Origin: an uncultured Campylobacter sp. | GTDB taxonomy: Bacteria; Campylobacterota; Campylobacteria; Campylobacterales; Campylobacteraceae | Assembly (NCBI RefSeq): GCF_938045775.1 | Contig: NZ_CALIBH010000040.1 | Coordinates: 1 to 9,968 of the forward strand | Direction of reading: 5' to 3' | Length of the DNA: 9,968 nt | Shown here: positions 6,566 through 9,968 of the stretch, in pieces | Layout of the letters: every line of letters starts with the position of its first letter | How positions within the stretch are numbered: position 1 is the first letter of the stretch | The notes under the pieces: model-generated | Database searches by the model: none | What the model saw: only the letters and a program-made list of their open reading frames with translations | What the model was told of the DNA's origin: nothing | Program-made: the position numbers and the translations under genes

Positions 6566-7540
6566 GTGGATATTAAAACCGTAATAGATTTAGAAAAGCA
6601 GCGCAAGCAGCTTAAGAAAAGTCGCAAGCTTTGGAAAATTTTAAGTTATCTCGTAGCGTTTGCGGTATTTGGTCCGATGCTCGCGCTCGCATTGATAATC
6701 ATCTTTCGCAATTTTCCCAAGCTCGATCTCGGCGTAGAGAGTTTATTTCTTTTGGTTACGTCTATTTTAGCAATAATCGGCATGCAGGACAAATTTTACG
6801 AGTGGATTTTTGAGCGTAAAACCGAGCGGTTTTTGATGCGCTACAAAGAGCTTTATCTCAAGCCCTATATCGAAAGTCTGGGCTTTTCGTATAAAATGGG
6901 CGCGCTTTTTCAGGAAAAAGAGGTAAGAGCAAGCGAGATATTTGACGGATTTGATAGATTTCGCGCGGATGATCTGGTTTGCGCGAACGTGGACGGAGTG
7001 GATTTTATGTTTTGCGATATAAGGCTGGAAAAGGAGACCGGCAGTGGAACTTCGTCGTTTTTTAAAAAGAGTTACACTACATTTTTCGAGGGGCCTTTTT
7101 TTGTGGCAAATTTTAATAAAAAAATTGGCTCCGATGTTTTTGTTTTTTCGGGCGCGGCGGCACCCACAGGCATAGATTTGCCGCCGTCTGCACTACCGCG
7201 CAAGCTATGGAGCAGCCGCAAAATCCCGATAGATAACGCGGATTTCAATGCAAATTTCTCGGTTTACGCAAGCGATACGGTGGCGGCTATGTATGTTCTG
7301 ACGCCCGCGCTGATAGAGAAAATTTTATCTCTTAAACAGCTCGTGAAATCGGATATCTCGCTGAGCTTCAAGCAAAATAAAATTTACATCGCGATAGCTC
7401 GCGGCGCCGATAGTTTCGAGCCGAGCTTGGATCAGCCGATACTCAATGCCCGCATCGCAAAGGATATCAAAGCTGATCTGGATTCGATGCTGCAAATCGT
7501 AAAAATTCTAAAGTTGAATGAAAAAATTTGGACATCTTAA
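6566..7540 (+). CDS. DUF3137-type membrane protein
   Basis: A protein of 324 residues from a GTG start at 6566. This start is chosen because AGAGG (6555-6559) is six bases upstream; the in-frame TTG at 6560 directly abuts that site and is less likely. The N-terminus is a charged helix (about residues 9-21). Two hydrophobic segments follow (about 27-48 and 58-74), then a soluble domain. The central stretch with DGVDFMFCDIRLE, FFEGPFFVANFNK and VFVFSG (about 143-196) resembles the DUF3137 pattern of membrane-anchored proteins with unknown function. The C-terminal half has short beta-rich segments, including KQNKIYIAIARG (about 269-280), also usual in that family. It probably stands alone: dxr is separated by 187 nt and a candidate promoter, and a gene-free stretch follows. 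Codon use matches the core block. Confidence 0.7.
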   Translation: MDIKTVIDLEKQRKQLKKSRKLWKILSYLVAFAVFGPMLALALIIIFRNFPKLDLGVESLFLLVTSILAIIGMQDKFYEWIFERKTERFLMRYKELYLKPYIESLGFSYKMGALFQEKEVRASEIFDGFDRFRADDLVCANVDGVDFMFCDIRLEKETGSGTSSFFKKSYTTFFEGPFFVANFNKKIGSDVFVFSGAAAPTGIDLPPSALPRKLWSSRKIPIDNADFNANFSVYASDTVAAMYVLTPALIEKILSLKQLVKSDISLSFKQNKIYIAIARGADSFEPSLDQPILNARIAKDIKADLDSMLQIVKILKLNEKIWTS

Positions 7541-7660
7541 CGGGCGCAAGGCGGAGCGAGGCAAGCGGGCGAAATAAGACATGGTAAAGCAAGGCGAGCA
7601 GATGAAACGAGGCGGGGTGAAGCAAAACGACTAGATAAAACAAAGCGGGGCAGAATAGGC
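7541..7660 (+). repeat. Purine-skewed low-complexity tract
   Basis: Directly after the DUF3137 stop, 91 of 120 bases are purines on the plus strand. Short words such as GCAAG, GGCG, GAAAC and AAGC recur irregularly. GCAAGGCG occurs at 7546 and again at 7589, 43 nt apart. No open frame here looks like a gene: the minus-strand readings give repetitive Leu/Pro/Ala-rich products, as expected of low-complexity DNA. It is neither a clean tandem repeat nor a CRISPR array. Confidence 0.5.
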
Positions 7661-7690
7661 TGCTGGGGCGAAACACGCGAGTACCGCATA

Positions 7691-7845
7691 AGCGCGATAA
7701 AATTCCGCGCGGGATTGCGAATTTTAGTTGCGGGATAGAATTTTGCGCGGGGTTTCGGCAATATCGCGAAATTTCGCGTAGAATTCGACGACGTTTTACG
7801 TCGCGGCGAAATCTTGTATAGAATTTCGGCGGAATTTTACGAAAA
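7691..7845. repeat. Degenerate ~40-nt repeat with GAATT cores and palindromes
   Basis: The words TAAAATT (7698) and TAGAATT (7736, 7779, 7819) recur at spacings of 38, 43 and 40 nt. Two segments beginning at 7766 and 7806, exactly 40 nt apart, match at 16 of 20 positions, and all four differences are transitions. Within the array lie a perfect 14-bp palindrome, CGCGAAATTTCGCG (7765-7778), and a 6-bp hairpin (7789-7794 with 7798-7803, loop TTT). There is no gene in this stretch. It may be a decayed intergenic repeat family or a set of protein-binding sites. Confidence 0.4.
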
Positions 7846-7857
7846 GTTAAAATTTGC

Positions 7858-7886
7858 TTGCTATTGAGAGATTTTTTTGATATACT
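7858..7886 (+). promoter_or_regulatory. Promoter of tRNA-Val
   Basis: TTGCTA (7858-7863, four of six matches to TTGACA) is followed after 17 nt by TATACT (7881-7886), with an extended TGA just before the -10. Transcription would start near 7893, a few bases before the mature tRNA 5' end at 7900. Confidence 0.65.
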
Positions 7887-7899
7887 GGCGTTTCTTTTT

Positions 7900-7975
7900 G
7901 GCCCCGTAACTCAGTTGGTAGAGTGTCACCTTGACATGGTGGAAGTCGTTGGTTCGAGTCCAATCGGGACCACCA
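7900..7975 (+). tRNA. tRNA-Val (anticodon GAC), CCA encoded
   Basis: A complete 76-nt cloverleaf. The acceptor strands are 7900-7906 and 7965-7971. The D arm is ACTC/GAGT with an AGTTGGTA loop. The anticodon arm is TCACC/GGTGG with loop TTGACAT, giving anticodon GAC at 7933-7935. The variable loop has 5 nt, the T arm is GTTGG/CCAAT with TTCGAGT, the discriminator is A7972, and CCA is encoded at 7973-7975. GAC reads valine codons GUC and GUU. One acceptor pair, position 3 with 70 (C7902 with A7969), is a C.A mismatch. The D-stem pair 10-25 is A-U in place of the usual G-C, with both strands changed together. The remaining stems pair well. Confidence 0.95.
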
Positions 7976-7992
7976 CTTAATCTATTTTTAAG
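7976..7992 (+). terminator. Weak hairpin after tRNA-Val, possible terminator
   Basis: CTTAA (7976-7980) can pair with TTAAG (7988-7992) around a 7-nt loop, immediately after the encoded CCA. TTTC and later T-rich sequence follow. The stem is short and AT-rich, so the case rests mainly on position. The rest of the gap up to 8164 shows no gene. Confidence 0.25.
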
Positions 7993-8068
7993 TTTCAATC
8001 ACTTCATTTTTGCGCACAACACCTGTCTTAAATTTAGTTATTCCAGCCCCTTTAATTTTTATTTTAGA

Positions 8069-8074
8069 TATAAT
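8069..8074 (+). promoter_or_regulatory. Candidate -10 element for the Imm32-like gene
   Basis: A perfect TATAAT lies in T-rich sequence 90 nt upstream of the ATG at 8165. It is the best promoter-like site in the 189-nt gap after the tRNA, and probably starts the small-gene cluster. A short GATCG/CGATC hairpin at 8093-8108 falls in the resulting leader, with no clear role. Confidence 0.4.
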
Positions 8075-8164
8075 TTTCCAGAAACACTACGAGATCGATT
8101 AAGCGATCAATGAGATAAATTTTATCAGCAACCGATTAAATTTAGAAAGGAGTATCGGCGCTAT

Positions 8165-8440
8165 ATGGGACAGTATGTTATAAAAACTTTAGATTACTGC
8201 GCAGAAAAGGGACTGCAGCTACAATGGGAAAGGGACTTTGCGATCTCCGTCAATGCTTTAGGAAACGAAGTTACTATAAGTGCAAATAAAAGCGGACTCA
8301 TATCTCTTGCCAGGCATTTGCTTACTTTAGCGCAAGATTCCGCGCCGAAACATTCGCATATACATCTGGATGAGTATAATTCGCTTGAGGAGGGATCGGC
8401 GGAACTTATAAACCAAAAAGATACCGAGCGGCAAAGATAA
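8165..8440 (+). CDS. Imm32-like immunity protein
   Basis: A 91-residue soluble protein resembling the Imm32 family, immunity proteins of polymorphic-toxin systems that neutralise a cognate effector in the cytoplasm. The resemblance lies in the block GNEVTISANKSGLISLARHL (residues 33-52) followed by LTLAQ, then HIHLDEYNSLEEGSAELI (65-82), where the HLDxxNSLExGSxEL pattern is the most characteristic part. The call is from memory of the family pattern, not from a search. AAAGGAG (8146-8152) is 12 nt before the ATG, rather far, but no closer start in frame exists. The gene lies 189 nt after tRNA-Val and leads a run of small plus-strand genes. No toxin gene is present in the window, so it is either an orphan immunity gene or belongs to a toxin outside it. 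Confidence 0.6.
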   Translation: MGQYVIKTLDYCAEKGLQLQWERDFAISVNALGNEVTISANKSGLISLARHLLTLAQDSAPKHSHIHLDEYNSLEEGSAELINQKDTERQR

Positions 8441-8465
8441 ATTTTTATGCTAAAGGAAGGTGACA

Positions 8466-8786
8466 ATGAGAGAAAAACACATTGTAGAGTTATTATCCTC
8501 CGCAATCGAAGGAGACGGGATCATATCCGTAGTATTTAAATTTTTCCATATAGATTGGGGATACACGCTAGAGGAGCTCGATCTAATTATAAATTTTGGT
8601 ATAAAAAATGGCGATCTCCTTATAGAAAATATGCATGATGAAAACAAGCACTACGACAAAATAGATTGGCGGCTAGATAATGTGTATCAAGAGATCGTTA
8701 TGGTAGATATTTACAAATATATGCCATTGCTATTTTCTAAACATCCGACGGTACCGGATCCTTATAAGCAGTTCATTACGGAATGA
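8466..8786 (+). CDS. Hypothetical acidic small protein
   Basis: A 106-residue protein from the ATG at 8466. This start is chosen over the in-frame GTG at 8460 because the strong AAGGAAGG (8453-8460) would overlap the GTG but sits correctly for the ATG. The product is acidic and soluble, with no signal peptide or clear membrane segment. It has a helical N-terminus (MREKHIVELLSSAIEGDG), an aromatic central part (HIDWGYTLEELDL) and a charged segment (DENKHYDKIDWRLDN). I do not recognise the family. It starts 25 nt after the Imm32-like gene and is of similar size and composition, so a second immunity protein is a reasonable guess, but only from context. Its TGA overlaps the ATG of a following 39-codon frame. 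Confidence 0.7.
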   Translation: MREKHIVELLSSAIEGDGIISVVFKFFHIDWGYTLEELDLIINFGIKNGDLLIENMHDENKHYDKIDWRLDNVYQEIVMVDIYKYMPLLFSKHPTVPDPYKQFITE

Positions 8787-8902
8787 AATTTGCGTATGAC
8801 AGCACAGATAAAACTATAAAATTTAAAGGATTGGACGGTATGGCACAAAACGTTATAAATAAAGCAGATCATAACGAAAAGAAGCAGCAAAATGTTAGAT
8901 AG
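8783..8902 (+). CDS. Small ORF (39 aa), ATGA-coupled to the preceding gene
   Basis: ATG 8783-8785 overlaps the TGA stop of the preceding gene (8784-8786) in an ATGA arrangement, typical of translational coupling. The frame ends at TAG 8900-8902. The product starts MKFAYDSTDKTIKFKG, is hydrophilic and basic, and has no recognised domain. Codon use is AT-rich like its neighbours. It may be a real small protein or the shortened remainder of a longer gene. Only a weak purine stretch precedes the ATG, so its translation would depend on the upstream gene. Confidence 0.35.
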   Translation: MKFAYDSTDKTIKFKGLDGMAQNVINKADHNEKKQQNVR

Positions 8903-8960
8903 AATCGGCTCCTGTTGTATCGGCATGATGATAACTATCTCAAAAAGACTATGGGAATAA
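8892..8960 (+). pseudogene. Very short ORF (22 aa), possible 5' remnant of a membrane-protein gene
   Basis: ATG 8892 opens 22 codons ending at TAA 8958-8960, overlapping the end of the 39-aa frame and stopping 3 nt before the next gene. The product begins MLDRIGSCCIGMM. This is similar at the very start to the frame at 9567 (MLNRIFALIG), which suggests a leftover N-terminus of a gene of that type. The match is short and could be chance, or the frame could be a leader peptide. Confidence 0.2.
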
Positions 8961-8963
8961 AAA

Positions 8964-9536
8964 ATGAACGCTAGGATAGGTTTAATACTTTTGGGTGCAT
9001 TTTTTGTATTTGAAAGTATTCTTGGCTGCTTTAGCGGAAAGATGTATTTTAAATACGGGGGCTGGAGTGCAGTTGAGCCGGTCTATATTATCAAGATTTT
9101 CATCATCGGCTTATTATTTGTTTCTGCAGGAATTTTCATAAACAAAAAAATAGGTAGGGTGATTAATGCCTTGATAGGTTTAAGCCTTTTAATAATATCT
9201 ATAGAAATTTTTACAACGCAAGATCTCGCAGGAATACAAAGCAAAATCGGATATCCTTTTCTTATCTCGGGATTTTCAGTTTTACTTATTAGTATCTTGT
9301 TTTTTTACCTCGCCTTCCGCTCTGAAAAGAGCATAAAAAGATACCCAGAGTATATGTGGTGTGCAGACTGCGCTAAATTTTACATGTACGAGGACGTCAA
9401 AAACACGGATCAAATTTGCCCGGACTGCGGCAAAAAGCTTACTGAGTATAATGACGGCGACTACTGGCGAAGAAACGCTCCTCATCAAGGCGTTAAACCC
9501 CCAAAGACTAAAAAGCGTAAATTTAAAAAGCGATGA
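8964..9536 (+). CDS. Four-segment membrane protein with C-terminal zinc ribbon
   Basis: A 190-residue protein with hydrophobic segments at about residues 5-22, 40-59, 64-83 and 97-118. A cytoplasm-type tail follows, containing CADC (133-136) and CPDC (152-155), the four-cysteine pattern of a small zinc ribbon. It ends in a strongly basic segment rich in Lys, Arg and Pro (177-190). I do not recognise a named family. The tail from LAFRSEKSIK onward is clearly related to the interrupted gene at 9567, with about 27 identities in 46 aligned residues, while the membrane parts differ. The ATG at 8964 has only a weak GGGAA upstream. The basic tail suggests contact with nucleic acid or phospholipid, but this is inference. 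Confidence 0.75.
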   Translation: MNARIGLILLGAFFVFESILGCFSGKMYFKYGGWSAVEPVYIIKIFIIGLLFVSAGIFINKKIGRVINALIGLSLLIISIEIFTTQDLAGIQSKIGYPFLISGFSVLLISILFFYLAFRSEKSIKRYPEYMWCADCAKFYMYEDVKNTDQICPDCGKKLTEYNDGDYWRRNAPHQGVKPPKTKKRKFKKR

Positions 9537-9566
9537 AATTTGATCGTTATAGAGGAATATATAAAA

Positions 9567-9968
9567 ATGCTAAATAGAATTTTTGCATTAATCGGCTTTT
9601 TCGCTTTTTTCGCATGAGGGCTGGCGGCCGCTTTATTGGGGAGAGTTGATATAAAACCCGGCTTTATGGCATCGGTAAAATTTGATAGCGCGTATCTGCG
9701 TATCATCATAGGAATTTTATGCTTTGCGGCGTGCGCTTTCTTTGCGCATCTCGCATTTCGCTCCGAAAAAAGCATAAAATATTATCCTAAATTTATGCGT
9801 TGCAAAGGGTGTTTTAAATTTTATAATTTTTCGGACGTTAAAGATAGGAGTGTTTGCCCTAAATGCGGAGGCGAGCTGCAAGATTATGCCGAGATAGAAA
9901 AGTGGAATCAAATAGAAAAGAATAAAAAGCTTGAGAAATATTATAAATTTGAAAAAGAGTGGCTAAAG
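9567..9968 (+). pseudogene. Zinc-ribbon membrane protein paralogue with in-frame TGA at codon 17, cut by window end
   Basis: ATG 9567, preceded by AGAGGA at 9551-9556, opens a frame that meets TGA at 9615-9617 and is then open to the last base of the window. With the stop read through, the product has a hydrophobic N-terminus (residues 4-24), a second hydrophobic segment (44-64), then LAFRSEKSIK. A zinc ribbon with CKGC (79-82) and CPKC (97-100) and a Lys/Glu-rich tail follow. The part after the TGA is well preserved, with all four cysteines, so the stop is recent, a sequencing error, or bypassed by internal initiation; ATG 9666 is the nearest candidate but has no ribosome binding site. A TGG to TGA change (Trp17) would explain it by one base. 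Intact neighbours end in TGA, so code reassignment is excluded. Confidence 0.65.

Noticed and set aside
7467..7761. Minus-strand Leu/Pro/Ala-rich frames over the gene-free tract
   Set aside because: The repetitive products come from the purine-skewed low-complexity DNA and have no ribosome binding sites. The tract is listed as a repeat instead.
7691..7845. CRISPR array
   Set aside because: The repeat units are degenerate, the spacings vary between 38 and 43 nt, and no conserved 25-36 nt repeat or cas gene is present.
7931..8113. Plus-strand frame starting inside tRNA-Val
   Set aside because: It begins in the anticodon arm of the tRNA, so it is not a gene.
8194..8647. Minus-strand Ser/Cys-rich frames opposite the Imm32-like and 106-aa genes
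   Set aside because: They are shadows of better plus-strand genes that have good ribosome binding sites.
9615..9617. TGA as selenocysteine or as a reassigned sense codon
   Set aside because: Genes at 8466 and 8964 end in TGA, so it is a stop codon in this genome. The position lies in a hydrophobic membrane segment with no visible SECIS-type hairpin just downstream.

Overview
The window is a piece of a Campylobacterota chromosome, most likely a Campylobacter of intermediate GC such as the oral C. gracilis / C. rectus / C. showae type. This is inferred from the run NFACT protein - cdsA - dxr, which from memory resembles the Cj1349c-Cj1346c segment of C. jejuni, from extended -10 boxes (TGnTATAAT-like), and from the abundance of AAATTT words. 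No tools were used, so the species is not fixed. The genetic code is standard bacterial: several intact genes end in TGA.

Layout. (1) 1-1260: an AT-rich accessory edge. It holds the 3' part of an unrecognised membrane protein gene, a long A/T-rich inverted repeat, and a decayed minus-strand gene with three in-frame stops. (2) 1270-6378: an ordinary core segment with higher GC. leuC (short type, minus strand) is divergent from a plus-strand series: nitroreductase, NFACT/RqcH-like protein, cdsA and dxr. cdsA and dxr overlap by 7 nt. (3) 6379-7540: a leader or intergenic stretch, then a DUF3137-type membrane protein. (4) 7541-7899: about 360 nt without a gene, made of a purine-skewed low-complexity tract followed by a degenerate repeat of about 40 nt. 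(5) 7900-7975: tRNA-Val(GAC), with its own promoter and an encoded CCA. (6) 7976-9968: an AT-richer accessory cluster of small genes. It contains an Imm32-like immunity protein, an unrecognised 106-aa protein, two very small ORFs, and two related membrane proteins with a C-terminal four-cysteine zinc ribbon. The second of these has an in-frame TGA at codon 17 and runs off the window.

Function. The core genes cover branched-chain amino-acid synthesis (LeuC), ribosome-associated quality control (NFACT), phospholipid synthesis (CdsA) and isoprenoid precursor synthesis (Dxr). The cluster right of the tRNA looks like a collection of immunity or orphan genes from a polymorphic-toxin locus, although no toxin, integrase or transposase lies in the window. 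The points most worth a second look are the zinc-ribbon membrane paralogues with the internal stop, the short NFACT protein that appears to lack catalytic-type acidic residues of the family, the decayed gene at 846-1136, and the tRNA acceptor mismatch.
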